Assembly (NCBI RefSeq): GCF_900156495.1
Contig: NZ_FTNT01000005.1
Location: 1 to 64,000, forward strand
Length of the DNA stretch: 64,000 nt
Reading direction: 5' to 3'
Source: Williamsia sterculiae
Lineage (GTDB): Bacteria; Actinomycetota; Actinomycetes; Mycobacteriales; Mycobacteriaceae
Positions 34,711 to 43,582 of this stretch are shown piece after piece (position 1 is the first letter of the stretch; every line of letters begins with the position of its first letter). The notes under the pieces were generated by a model. It worked only from the letters and a program-made list of their open reading frames with translations. It searched no databases and was not told the origin of the DNA. A program made the translations under genes and the position numbers.

Positions 34711-34786
34711 GCGCCCGTAGCTCAACGGATAGAGCACTTGACTACGGATCAAGAGGTTTGGGGTTCGAATCCCTACGGGCGCACCA
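34711..34786 (+). tRNA. tRNA-Arg (anticodon ACG)
   Basis: Acceptor GCGCCCG pairs with CGGGCGC. Anticodon loop CTACGGA gives ACG, T-loop TTCGAAT, and CCA is encoded (34784-34786). The ACG anticodon requires deamination to ICG; the deaminase gene tadA is in the same window at 50238. Confidence 0.95.
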
Positions 34787-34787
34787 C

Positions 34788-34824
34788 AACCCCCGTGACC
34801 TGCATCAATGCGGTCACGGGGGTT
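34788..34824 (+). terminator. intrinsic terminator after the tRNA genes
   Basis: AACCCCCGTGACC (34788-34800) and GGTCACGGGGGTT (34812-34824) form a perfect 13-bp stem with an 11-base loop, followed by TGTTCT. Confidence 0.85.
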
Positions 34825-34901
34825 TGTTCTCTCCGCGACACGGTCCGTCGAAAGCATGTTGCGATTCGGTCTCGGTGGCATCGTCGGGCACGATATGTCG
34901 C

Positions 34902-36104
34902 GTGACGCGCCCTCGTCTGACCCTGGTGATCGTTCCCGCGGTGATTGTCACGCTGATGGCGCTGTTGCTGGCCGGGTGCGAGCGCACGCGATCCGAATCG
35001 CTGGGTGCACACGGTGTCGCCCCGTCCCCGGCCGTCGCGGTCGCACCGGCCAACAATCCCGGCAGCGTGGTCGGGACCCAACCCTGGCAGGCGGCGGTGC
35101 CGCACGGCACCCTCGTCGGTCGGGCCGTCACCTACTGGTCGACGGACCGCGTGGGCAGGCCCATCCAGGTCACCGGCACGGTGTTCCTGCCCGCGGGTAG
35201 GCCGCCGGCGGGTGGCTGGCCGGTGATGGCCCTCGGTCATGGGACGGTGGGCATCAACGAGAACTGCGCACCGCGCTTCTCGCCGGACCTCACCGGTATG
35301 TCGCGCAGCGTGCTGGGATTCCTGCGGCGGGGGATGGCCGTCACCCTGGCCGACTTCAGCGGTCTCGGTGCCCCCGGAGTACATCCCTATCTCGACGCGC
35401 AGGCCGCGGGGCGCACCATCATCGACTCCGTGCGGGCGTTGCGTCGCCTCGAACCGGACGTCGGGACCACCTGGATGACCTACGGCATCTCGCAGGGCGG
35501 CGGCGCGGCGTGGGCCGCGGACGAGCTCGCCGGCTCGTACGCCCCGGAACTGCGACTGCGCGGCGCCGTCGCGCAGGTCCCGGCGGCCGACAACACCGGT
35601 ATGGCCGATCAGGCGGCCAACGGGCTACTGACCCCGGAACAGCAGGGGATCATGTACTTCCTGATCGAATCGCTGGCCCGCAGCCACCCGGAACTCAACC
35701 GCGACGACTATCGGCACGGCGAGCTGGCACGGGTGTGGCCGGAGCTCGACGCCTGTAGCAAGTCGCCGATGCGGGCCCACGCGCTGTCTCAGGTCACCGC
35801 GGGTGATTTCATCCCGTCGAGCCCGGAGGCCACCGCGCGACTGCGTGGGTTGATCGCCGAGGGCAGGGTGCCCCAGCAGAAATCCGCGGCACCGCTGCTG
35901 GTGATCTACGGCGGACGGGACATGTTCATCGACCACCGGTGGATCGAGTCGTCGATCAGTCGGGCCTGTGCCCGCGGCGATGTGGTGGATGTGGACTACC
36001 AGCCGGAACGCGGTCACCTCGACGTCGACATCTCCGCGATGCACGACTGGGTCGGGCAGCGACTCTCCGGTGTGGCCGCCACCCGCGACGACTGTCCCCG
36101 TTGA
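34902..36104 (+). CDS. secretory lipase-like lipoprotein (LIP family, alpha/beta hydrolase)
   Basis: 400 residues from GTG 34902; the upstream frame runs through the tRNA gene and is rejected. Signal core TLVIVPAVIVTLMALLLAGC gives lipidation at Cys26. The mature enzyme has ALGHGTVGINENCAP, a nucleophile elbow GISQGG (Ser197), an acid in YGGRDMFIDH and a catalytic histidine in ERGHLDVD. This is the secretory-lipase family pattern; it would hydrolyse esters or acylglycerols at the cell surface. Stand-alone gene. Confidence 0.8.
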   Translation: MTRPRLTLVIVPAVIVTLMALLLAGCERTRSESLGAHGVAPSPAVAVAPANNPGSVVGTQPWQAAVPHGTLVGRAVTYWSTDRVGRPIQVTGTVFLPAGRPPAGGWPVMALGHGTVGINENCAPRFSPDLTGMSRSVLGFLRRGMAVTLADFSGLGAPGVHPYLDAQAAGRTIIDSVRALRRLEPDVGTTWMTYGISQGGGAAWAADELAGSYAPELRLRGAVAQVPAADNTGMADQAANGLLTPEQQGIMYFLIESLARSHPELNRDDYRHGELARVWPELDACSKSPMRAHALSQVTAGDFIPSSPEATARLRGLIAEGRVPQQKSAAPLLVIYGGRDMFIDHRWIESSISRACARGDVVDVDYQPERGHLDVDISAMHDWVGQRLSGVAATRDDCPR

Positions 36105-36200
36105 CGGCCGGCGGTCAGCGGTCTGCAGATTCGCTGTAGGCGTGCCCGCCATCCGTGAAACCCCCTGTCCGGTTCCGCCGCCGTCATCCACACTCGGAGG

Positions 36201-37181
36201 ATGCTGCCGGTACTCGACCTGTCCACCGCGGTCACCGCACCCGACGAATTCGGGGTGACGCTGCGGGAAGCCGCGCACAGATACGGGTTCTTCTATCTGG
36301 TCGGTCACGGTGTCTCCCGGGAACGCATGCACGAGGTCATCGAGCTGGCGCGCGAGTTCTTCGCGCTGGAACCCGACCGGAAGAACGAGATCAGCCAGCT
36401 GCAGAGTCCGCAGTTCCGCGGCTACTCGCGACTCGGCGGTGAGTTGACCAACGGTCAGGTCGACTGGCGCGAACAGATCGACATAGGTCCCGAGCGCGAG
36501 GTGATCGCCGGTGCACAGGGATACTGGCGCCTGCAGGGGCCGAACCTGTGGCCCGATGCCGTTCCCCGTTTCCGTCCGGTCTACGAGGCCTGGAGCGAGA
36601 CGTTGTCCGACGTCGGTCTCCGGTTGTTGCGGTACTGGGCAACATCCCTGGGTGCGGAACCGTCGACGTTCGACGACGCGTTCGCCGAACTGCCCGCGAC
36701 GCTGATGAAGGTGGTTCGGTACCCGGGAAGCGCCGACAGCTCGCAGGGGGTGGGGGCGCACAAGGACTCCGGCGTGCTCACCTTGTTGCTGATCGAGTCG
36801 GATTCGACGGGCCTCCAGGTCGAGCTCGAGGAGGGGGAATGGGTCGACGTCCCTCCGCTCGACGGCGCCTTCGTCGTCAACATCGGTGAGCTGCTCGAGG
36901 TGGCGACCGGGGGCTATCTGCGTGCGACACGACATCGCGTGCAGGCGCCCGCGCCGGGAACCGACCGCGTATCGATCCCGTTCTTCCTCAACCCGGCCCT
37001 GGACGCGGTGGTGCCGATCATCGACCTGCCCCCCGACCTCGCGCGGCGGTCGCGTGGTGTGGAGGCCGACCCCGACAACCCGATCTTCGACACCTACGGT
37101 GCCAACGCGTGGAAATCGCGGACCCGCGCACATCCCGACGTGGCCGAACTGCATCACGGCATTCCGGACCCGCGGCGGTGA
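36201..37181 (+). CDS. 2-oxoglutarate/Fe(II)-dependent dioxygenase, isopenicillin-N-synthase-like
   Basis: 326 residues from ATG 36201. The N-terminal DIOX block (GVTLREAAHRYGFFYLVGHGVSRERM) precedes the double-stranded beta-helix with iron ligands His187 and Asp189 (GAHKDSG), His245 (ATRHRV) and 2-oxoglutarate-binding Arg256 (RVSIPFF). Such enzymes hydroxylate or oxidise small molecules; the substrate is unknown. It is followed by a LysR regulator 71 bp downstream and then the sulfur-type genes, so an organosulfur or xenobiotic substrate is a reasonable guess. Confidence 0.85.
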   Translation: MLPVLDLSTAVTAPDEFGVTLREAAHRYGFFYLVGHGVSRERMHEVIELAREFFALEPDRKNEISQLQSPQFRGYSRLGGELTNGQVDWREQIDIGPEREVIAGAQGYWRLQGPNLWPDAVPRFRPVYEAWSETLSDVGLRLLRYWATSLGAEPSTFDDAFAELPATLMKVVRYPGSADSSQGVGAHKDSGVLTLLLIESDSTGLQVELEEGEWVDVPPLDGAFVVNIGELLEVATGGYLRATRHRVQAPAPGTDRVSIPFFLNPALDAVVPIIDLPPDLARRSRGVEADPDNPIFDTYGANAWKSRTRAHPDVAELHHGIPDPRR

Positions 37182-37252
37182 CCGTCACCGGACTTCGCAG
37201 CGAGGTGATCGCAACCATCGGCGGGTGGTCGCGGCGACCGTAGGCTGACGGG

Positions 37253-38206
37253 GTGCTCGACGTACGCCGTTTACCCATCCTGCAGGCGGTGGTGCGGCAT
37301 GGATCGTTGACCGCCGCGGCCGGTGCGCTGCGGTACACCACGTCCGCGGTTTCTCAACAGATCGCGGCACTGGAGCGCGAGGTGGGCACCCCGCTGCTGA
37401 TCCGCGGCCCGGGTGGTGCCCGCCCGACGGTCGCCGGCGAGAAGCTGCTGGAACACGCGGCCCGGATCCTCGGTGCGGTCGACTTCGCCGAACAGGATCT
37501 GCAGCGTATCGCCACCGCGGGACCCGATGTGATCAGGTTGGCCTCCTTCTCGAGCGCGGCATCGGCCCTGCTGCCCAAGGCGATCGGGCGTTTCCGGGAC
37601 GCCTACCCGACCACCGAGGTGCGCCTGGTCTCGGCCGACCCCGAGGACGGTGTGGCACTGCTCGGCACCAGCGGCGTCGACGCCGCCGTCGTCACCGAGG
37701 TTCCCGGTGACGGTCCGGAATTCCCAGGTCTGTACACCGCACCCGTCTACGACGACGAGTTTCTGGTGGTTCTCCCACTGCACCATCGACTCGCCACCCT
37801 CCGCGAGGTGCAACTGGAGAAGTTGGCGGACGAGAACTGGATCGTCAGTTCGGCCTCCGGCATCTGCCCGGACACCAAGGTCTTCCGAAATGCCTGCGCC
37901 GAAGCAGGATTCGATCCGATGGTGACCTATCGTTCGGACGACTATCAGACCGTCCAGGGTCTGGTGGCGGCGAATCTCGGGGTCTCGATGGTGCCATCCC
38001 TGGCGGCGGGCACCGCCCGGGGCGACGTCGCCGTACGCCGGGTCGCGCGACGTCGGTTGGTGCGACGGGTATCCCTGGCGCTCACCGAACCGCCGCCCGC
38101 CGGGTCGGCCCTCGGATCGCTGGTGTCACTGGTGCAGCATGTCGGCACCACTCTAGGAACGGACCGCGCCTACAGCGTTGCTGAAAGACCCTTGAACATC
38201 GCTTGA
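37253..38206 (+). CDS. LysR-family transcriptional regulator
   Basis: 317 residues from GTG 37253. N-terminal winged helix-turn-helix (LPILQAVVRHGSLTAAAGALRYTTSAVSQQIAALEREVGTPLL) and a periplasmic-binding-like effector domain from about residue 90. It probably controls the adjacent oxygenase, acyl-CoA-dehydrogenase-like and MetE-like genes, all on the same strand; the effector cannot be read. The stop lies 67 bp before the SfnB-like gene. Confidence 0.85.
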   Translation: MLDVRRLPILQAVVRHGSLTAAAGALRYTTSAVSQQIAALEREVGTPLLIRGPGGARPTVAGEKLLEHAARILGAVDFAEQDLQRIATAGPDVIRLASFSSAASALLPKAIGRFRDAYPTTEVRLVSADPEDGVALLGTSGVDAAVVTEVPGDGPEFPGLYTAPVYDDEFLVVLPLHHRLATLREVQLEKLADENWIVSSASGICPDTKVFRNACAEAGFDPMVTYRSDDYQTVQGLVAANLGVSMVPSLAAGTARGDVAVRRVARRRLVRRVSLALTEPPPAGSALGSLVSLVQHVGTTLGTDRAYSVAERPLNIA

Positions 38207-38273
38207 TCACCCTGTCGGGAGACCACCTCGTGGCCCTACCGTGCCGGGAGACCGACGAGAGGGGTTCTCCACG

Positions 38274-39521
38274 ATGACCGTCACCAGCAAGGTCGCCGCC
38301 ACGCTGTCACCCACGACACCACGGACGGTCGACGAGGCGCTCGCAGCGGTCGATGCCGTTGCCGGACAGATCGGTCCGGGAACCGTCCAGCGGGAGATCG
38401 ACGGTGTCCTGCCGGTCGAGGAGCTCCGTCTGGTGGCGGAGTCGGGACTGCTCGCGATTCTGGTTCCGACGGACTTCGGCGGACCCGACCTGCCGCAGTC
38501 GACGGCAGTGGAGGTGCTGCGACGGCTTGCTCGCGCCGATTCCGCGGTGGGGCAGCTGTTGCTGTCCCACTACGTGTTGACCGCAGCAATCCGAGAACTG
38601 GGACGTAATGCTCCGGCTCCGCAGATCTACGCCGACGTGTTGGCCGGGGCGCAACTCGGGAACGCCACCGCCGAGCGGGGAACCCGTACCGCCGCCGAAC
38701 GGTTGACCACCGCCCGGCGTACCGGCGGCGACGGTTGGGTACTCGACGGCACCAAGTTCTACGCCACCGGCGTCCTGGGGGCCACGTGGATCGGCGTCGG
38801 CGCCCGCATCGACGGCAGCGACCCGGCGCATGCAGCAACCGTGTTCGTCCGTGCCGACGACCCGGGGGTCACCTTCGACCCGACCACCTGGACGTCGTTC
38901 GGGCAGCGGGGCACCGCGAGTGGGCAGGTCGGCTTCGACCACGTTGCGGTGAGTGCGGACCGGGTCATCGACGAGGGTCCAGAACCCGATCCGTACACCG
39001 CACCGCCCACCGTGCTCGGGGCGTTCGATCAGGCGTTGCACGCCGCCGTCGACATCGGGATCGCCCGGGCGGCGCTGGAGGACGGTGCCACCTTCGTCCG
39101 CACCAAGAGCCGTCCGTGGTTCGAGGCCGGTGTCGACTCGGCCGACAAGGAACCCCATGTGGTCCGCCGACTGGGCGAGCTCACGGCGCGCCTCCTCGCC
39201 CTCGAGGCGCTGCTCGAGAAGGGGGCGTCGCTCGTCGACATCGCCCTCGGCGAACCCGAACTCAGCAGGGAGTCCGCGGCGGCGGCATCGCTCACGGTCG
39301 CGTCGAGCAAGGCCCTGGCACAGGAGTTCGCCACCGAGATCGCCAGCGGGGTCCTCGAACTGGCGGGGGCATCGGCCACCGACCGCAAGTACGCACTCGA
39401 CCGGCACTGGCGCAACGTCCGCGTGCACTCGCTACACGACCCCGCCCGATGGAAGTACGTGCACCTCGGGAACCACACCCTGCACGGGACGAACCCGCCC
39501 CGCCGCGGCGTCCTGCTCTGA
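38274..39521 (+). CDS. acyl-CoA-dehydrogenase-fold flavoprotein, SfnB-like
   Basis: 415 residues from ATG 38274, after GAGAGGGG. The acyl-CoA dehydrogenase fold is clear (LVPTDFGGPDLPQSTAVEVLRRLARADSAVGQLLLSHY; LDGTKFYATGVLGATW; a C-terminal helical bundle ending HTLHGTNPPRRGVLL). The conserved C-terminal pattern and the YATG motif match the SfnB / DszC-like branch of flavin monooxygenases and sulfur-acquisition oxidoreductases rather than true beta-oxidation enzymes. Probably FMNH2-dependent desulfurisation of an organosulfur compound; the substrate is unknown. Confidence 0.75.
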   Translation: MTVTSKVAATLSPTTPRTVDEALAAVDAVAGQIGPGTVQREIDGVLPVEELRLVAESGLLAILVPTDFGGPDLPQSTAVEVLRRLARADSAVGQLLLSHYVLTAAIRELGRNAPAPQIYADVLAGAQLGNATAERGTRTAAERLTTARRTGGDGWVLDGTKFYATGVLGATWIGVGARIDGSDPAHAATVFVRADDPGVTFDPTTWTSFGQRGTASGQVGFDHVAVSADRVIDEGPEPDPYTAPPTVLGAFDQALHAAVDIGIARAALEDGATFVRTKSRPWFEAGVDSADKEPHVVRRLGELTARLLALEALLEKGASLVDIALGEPELSRESAAAASLTVASSKALAQEFATEIASGVLELAGASATDRKYALDRHWRNVRVHSLHDPARWKYVHLGNHTLHGTNPPRRGVLL

Positions 39522-39546
39522 CCCGCCCACACGACAAGGAACCTCG

Positions 39547-40623
39547 ATGACAACGGCTTTCGACCCGGCAGCGCACGGGTTCTATCTCACCGGCAGCATC
39601 AACGTACCGTCGGTCCCCGAGGCGTTCGAGCTCGTCGGCACCCGTCTGCAACCGGGTGGGGTGACACGGGTCCCGGACGGCGAGCCGGGGGACAGGGCCA
39701 ACTGGGTGCTCACCCAGGCCGACCACTTCCTCGCCAACCCCACGCTCGACGTCGTCGACGGTAAGGCGCGGGTCCGTGCCGGGACCCCGGTCACCTTTCC
39801 TGCGGTCGACTACCACACCGCCGCCATCGACTCCTACCACCGGTTCCTCGATGCCCGGAGCAGCGGTGTGTTGGAAGCGGACTCGCGGTTCCTGGTGTCG
39901 ATCCCCACACCGTTCAACGCCGTCAACTCGTTCGTGGAGTTCGACTCGCAGGTCGAGGTCGCCCACGCCTACGAGCAGGAGTTGCGTCTCACGGTGCTGG
40001 CCATCCAGGACGCGATCGCGGCGGACGACCTGGCGATCCAGTTCGATATCCCCACTGAACTCGCGACCGTGGAAGGCTGGTTCGCGAACCCCTACCCGGG
40101 CAACGAAGCGGTGTTCGCGGCCACCGCCCGGCTGGCCGCGTGGGTGGGCGAGGGTGCAGATCTGACCTTCCATCTCTGCTACGGCGACTCCAAGTTCGGC
40201 GCATCCCCCTTCATGGGTGATCCGCCGGACGCCGAGGCCGCGGCCCGCGGTGGACGTCACGTACTCCCACGCGACGCGAGTGCCATCGTCACCGTCGCCA
40301 ACGGTCTGTCCCGCCACGTCGGTCGTCGGATCAATGCGTTCCAGGCGGCAACCGTCGCCGACTGGACCAGACGGGCGCACTGGCGTCCCCTGGCCGACCT
40401 GGCCGTGGAGGCCGACACCGAGTTCTTCCTGGGGCTGCTGCACGCGCAGGACGGTGCCGATGGGGCGCGCCACCGCGCCCAGCTGGCCGCGGAGTTCCTC
40501 CCCACTTTCGGACTGTCCACCGAATGCGGTCTCGGACGGCATTCCGCGAGCCAACTGGACGTGGTGCTCGACGCCTGGAGTGCACTGACCGCCGCACGGC
40601 AACCGGCACTCGTCGCGGATTGA
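39547..40623 (+). CDS. MetE/UROD-superfamily barrel protein of unknown function
   Basis: 358 residues from ATG 39547, 25 bp after the SfnB-like gene. Features of the cobalamin-independent methionine-synthase-like barrel: an early GS(I/L)xxP motif (LTGSINVPSVPEAFELVG), ADHFLANP, IQFDIPTELATVEGWF, TFHLCYGDSKFG, and a closing GLSTECGLGRHS block resembling the MetE zinc-site region (STECG...R). Known MetE-like proteins move methyl groups or process sulfur compounds. Co-occurrence with an SfnB-like enzyme and a LysR regulator supports organosulfur metabolism. Confidence 0.6.
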   Translation: MTTAFDPAAHGFYLTGSINVPSVPEAFELVGTRLQPGGVTRVPDGEPGDRANWVLTQADHFLANPTLDVVDGKARVRAGTPVTFPAVDYHTAAIDSYHRFLDARSSGVLEADSRFLVSIPTPFNAVNSFVEFDSQVEVAHAYEQELRLTVLAIQDAIAADDLAIQFDIPTELATVEGWFANPYPGNEAVFAATARLAAWVGEGADLTFHLCYGDSKFGASPFMGDPPDAEAAARGGRHVLPRDASAIVTVANGLSRHVGRRINAFQAATVADWTRRAHWRPLADLAVEADTEFFLGLLHAQDGADGARHRAQLAAEFLPTFGLSTECGLGRHSASQLDVVLDAWSALTAARQPALVAD

Positions 40624-40648
40624 CGGGCACCCGCCGCATCGCATCGTC

Positions 40649-40685
40649 GATCGGACGGGCCCGGACGCGCACCCTTTGTCCGATC
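40649..40685. terminator. hairpin after the sulfur-type genes
   Basis: GATCGGAC (40649-40656) and GTCCGATC (40678-40685) are exact reverse complements with a 21-base loop, 26 bp past the stop of the MetE-like gene. Confidence 0.45.
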
Positions 40686-40882
40686 GGATAGAACGTGGGC
40701 GGGATCGCTAAACACCTGGACATGGCTCTGCCCACCGTCTGCTAGTGAAATCTTCATCACAGCGGAGCAACCTCTCCGTTGACGACCGATGTACGACCTG
40801 GGCGCATCGTGATCGACGCGCCCGGCCGCGGCACTCCGGTGTCGGGCGTACCCGGCCGGTCGCTCGCAGATGAAGGAATGCC

Positions 40883-42700
40883 ATGGGCACCGCACCTCTG
40901 AACAAATCGTTGAGTCAACGCCAGCTGAGCATGATCGCCATCGGTGGTGTCATCGGGGCGGGTCTGTTCGTCGGCTCCGGGGTCGTCATCCACGACACCG
41001 GACCCGGCACCTTCATCACCTACGCACTGGCCGGACTGCTGATCATCATGGTCATGCGAGCGCTGGCCGAGATGGCTGTGGCCAGCCCGTCCACCGGCTC
41101 CTTCGCCGATTATTCGCGGCGTGCGCTCGGCAACTGGGCGGGATTCTCCGTCGGCTGGCTGTACTGGTACTTCTGGGTGATCGTGGTCGGATTCGAGGCC
41201 ATCGCGGGCGCGAAGATCGTCCAGTACTGGATACCGAGTGCGCCGACCTGGCTCACCGCGATGCTCCTCCTCGCGGCGATGACCGCGACGAACCTGTTCT
41301 CGGTGTCCTCGTTCGGCGAGTTCGAGTACTGGTTCGCGAGCATCAAGGTTGCCGCCATCATCGTGTTCCTCGTACTGGGTGTCGTGTTCGTCTTCGGCCT
41401 CTGGCCAGGGAAGTCGATGGACTTCTCGAATCTGACCAGTCATGGCGGCTTCTTCCCCAAGGGCGGCACCGCGATCACGGTCGGGGTCGTCACGGTGATC
41501 TTCTCGATGGTCGGCGCCGAGATCGCCACCATCGCCGCGGCCGAGTCCCAGGATCCCGAACGCGCGGTGTCGCGAGCCGCCAACTCCGTGATCGCGCGCA
41601 TCGCCCTGTTCTACGTGGGTTCGGCGTTCCTCCTCGTGACCATCCTGCCGTGGAACGACGACAGCGTCTCCGGTTCCCCCTTCGTCGCGGCGTTCACCGA
41701 GATGGGGATACCGGCTGCCGACCACATCATGAACGCCGTCGTGCTGACCGCGGTGCTCAGCTGTCTGAACTCGGGTATGTACACGGGGTCGCGCATGTTG
41801 TTCGTGTTGGCGGCCAAGCGGGAGGCACCCGCACAGCTGGTCGCGGTGACGCGCAGGGGCGTGCCCCGCAACGCGATTCTCGCGTCCTCTGTCATCGGCT
41901 TCCTCTGCGTGATCGCGGCCGCCTTCTGGGAGAACACGATCTTCACGTTCCTGCTGAACTCCAGCGGGGCGATCATCCTGTTCGTCTATCTGCTGATCGT
42001 GGTGTCGCAGACCGTCTTGCGGTTCCGCAGCGGCAGCGCGGACCTCAAGGTCAAGATGTGGTTCTTCCCGGTCTTGTCGCTGCTGACCGCGGCGGCGATC
42101 CTCGCCATCCTGGTGCAGATGGGACTCGACCCGGCGGTGCGGTCACAGCTGGTGTTGAGCCTGGTGTCCTGGGCGGTGGTGGTGCTGTTGTTCCTGGCGA
42201 ACCGGTGGTACGTCAACCGGCGACCGGTGACCGACGAGCCGGTCCCGACCGAGCGTCCGCACCGGGTGCTGGTGCTCGCCAATCAGACGGTGCAATCCGA
42301 GGAGCTGCTGGCCGAACTACGACGTATCGGCGCCGACAACCAGTCGACATATCACGTCGTCGTACCCGCCAGCCCCATCGAGACCGGCGCGGCCGACACC
42401 CACGGACCGGTGAGTGTGTGGCAGCGGACCGCGGAGATCGCCCAGCAGCGTCTCGATCACACGCTGACCACCCTGCAGACCGAGAACCTGGAGGCCAGTG
42501 GCGAACTCGGTGACTATCGACCGTTGCGTGCACTGGCCGACGCGGTGGGGCAATTCCATCCCGATCAGATCGTCATCTCCACCCTCCCGCCGGAGGACTC
42601 GGTGTGGCTACGGTTCGACGTCGTCGACCGCGCGCGGGCCGAGTACGACGTCCCGGTCACCAACGTGATCGCCCGGTCGCGGGTGGAGGAGTCGGCATGA
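40883..42700 (+). CDS. amino-acid permease (APC family) with C-terminal universal-stress-like domain
   Basis: 605 residues from ATG 40883. Twelve membrane segments with the AAT/GABA-permease opening (LSQRQLSMIAIGGVIGAGLFVGSG) and EIATIAAAESQDPERAVSRA in the middle. Beyond residue about 450 a soluble alpha/beta tail appears (HRVLVLANQTVQSEELLAELRR...HPDQIVISTLPPEDSVWLRFD) resembling a universal stress protein fold, about 150 residues more than a standard permease. Imports an amino acid or GABA with H+. It overlaps the next gene, which is itself a universal stress protein, in ATGA. Confidence 0.85.
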   Translation: MGTAPLNKSLSQRQLSMIAIGGVIGAGLFVGSGVVIHDTGPGTFITYALAGLLIIMVMRALAEMAVASPSTGSFADYSRRALGNWAGFSVGWLYWYFWVIVVGFEAIAGAKIVQYWIPSAPTWLTAMLLLAAMTATNLFSVSSFGEFEYWFASIKVAAIIVFLVLGVVFVFGLWPGKSMDFSNLTSHGGFFPKGGTAITVGVVTVIFSMVGAEIATIAAAESQDPERAVSRAANSVIARIALFYVGSAFLLVTILPWNDDSVSGSPFVAAFTEMGIPAADHIMNAVVLTAVLSCLNSGMYTGSRMLFVLAAKREAPAQLVAVTRRGVPRNAILASSVIGFLCVIAAAFWENTIFTFLLNSSGAIILFVYLLIVVSQTVLRFRSGSADLKVKMWFFPVLSLLTAAAILAILVQMGLDPAVRSQLVLSLVSWAVVVLLFLANRWYVNRRPVTDEPVPTERPHRVLVLANQTVQSEELLAELRRIGADNQSTYHVVVPASPIETGAADTHGPVSVWQRTAEIAQQRLDHTLTTLQTENLEASGELGDYRPLRALADAVGQFHPDQIVISTLPPEDSVWLRFDVVDRARAEYDVPVTNVIARSRVEESA

Positions 42701-43569
42701 CCATCCTGGCCGGATTCAGCGCGGCCCGGCATGGTGTCGCTCCGCTGGCCTTGGCCTGCCAGATTGCCGGCAACACCGGGGAACCGGTGATCGCCGCCGC
42801 CATCGTGGAGCGACGCAACCCACCGATGACGGATCCCGTGGAGAACGAATATCTGGACTACGTCACCACCAAGGCCGAGCAGTCGTTGCGTGCCGTCGTC
42901 GACACGCTCCCGCCGGGGCCGGAGATCTCGGTCGTCGTCCACCGGTCGACGTCGATCCCCTCCGGGATCTCCGAACTCGCGCAGACACACGACGCTCAGG
43001 TGGTGACGGTCGGATCGTCGTCGTCCGGACTGCTCGGACGCATCACCCTCGGCAGTGTCACGGACCGGTTGGTGCACACCGCGGCCGTGCCCGTGGCCAT
43101 CGCACCACGCGGCTACGGCCCGGTGGGAGGTTCGGTACGCCGGGTGACCGCAGCCTTCGGCGGTCTCGCCGACGTGCACGGATTGGTCGACGGTGCGGCC
43201 CGGCTGGCCCGACAGTGGAGGGCCGAGTTGCGGGTCGCGTCGTTCTCCGCCCGTGACGTCGTCGCGTTCAGCGGGTCGATCGAGTCCGGAGCCGAGGACC
43301 TCGTCATCGATCAGTGGTGGCAGCGGACGCGTGACCGGATCGCCGAGCAACTCGATGAGGCCCGGGTGGACAACCCCGGTGCCGAGGTGGTGATCGGCGT
43401 CGGCAGGGACTGGCGGCGGGCGGTCGAGGACGTACCGTGGGCGCCGGGAGACCTGCTCCTGGTCGGTTCCGGTGCGGCCGGCCTACCGGCCCGGGTGTTC
43501 CTCGGTTCGGCGGGCTCGCGAATCGTGCGACACTCACCGGTGCCGGTCATGATCATGCCCTCCCGGTGA
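42697..43569 (+). CDS. tandem universal stress protein (UspA family)
   Basis: 290 residues from ATG 42697, with GGTGGAGGA upstream. Two Usp domains: 1-140 ending LGRITLGSVTDRLVHTAAVPVAIAPRG and 145-290 ending LPARVFLGSAGSRIVRHSPVPVMIMPSR; each has the G-x2-G-x9-G(S/T)-like nucleotide loop in part. Coupled to the permease carrying a similar soluble tail, so it probably binds that tail or ATP to adjust transport. The family usually responds to stress or energy state. Confidence 0.8.
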   Translation: MTILAGFSAARHGVAPLALACQIAGNTGEPVIAAAIVERRNPPMTDPVENEYLDYVTTKAEQSLRAVVDTLPPGPEISVVVHRSTSIPSGISELAQTHDAQVVTVGSSSSGLLGRITLGSVTDRLVHTAAVPVAIAPRGYGPVGGSVRRVTAAFGGLADVHGLVDGAARLARQWRAELRVASFSARDVVAFSGSIESGAEDLVIDQWWQRTRDRIAEQLDEARVDNPGAEVVIGVGRDWRRAVEDVPWAPGDLLLVGSGAAGLPARVFLGSAGSRIVRHSPVPVMIMPSR

Positions 43570-43582
43570 TGGCGTCGAGGGG

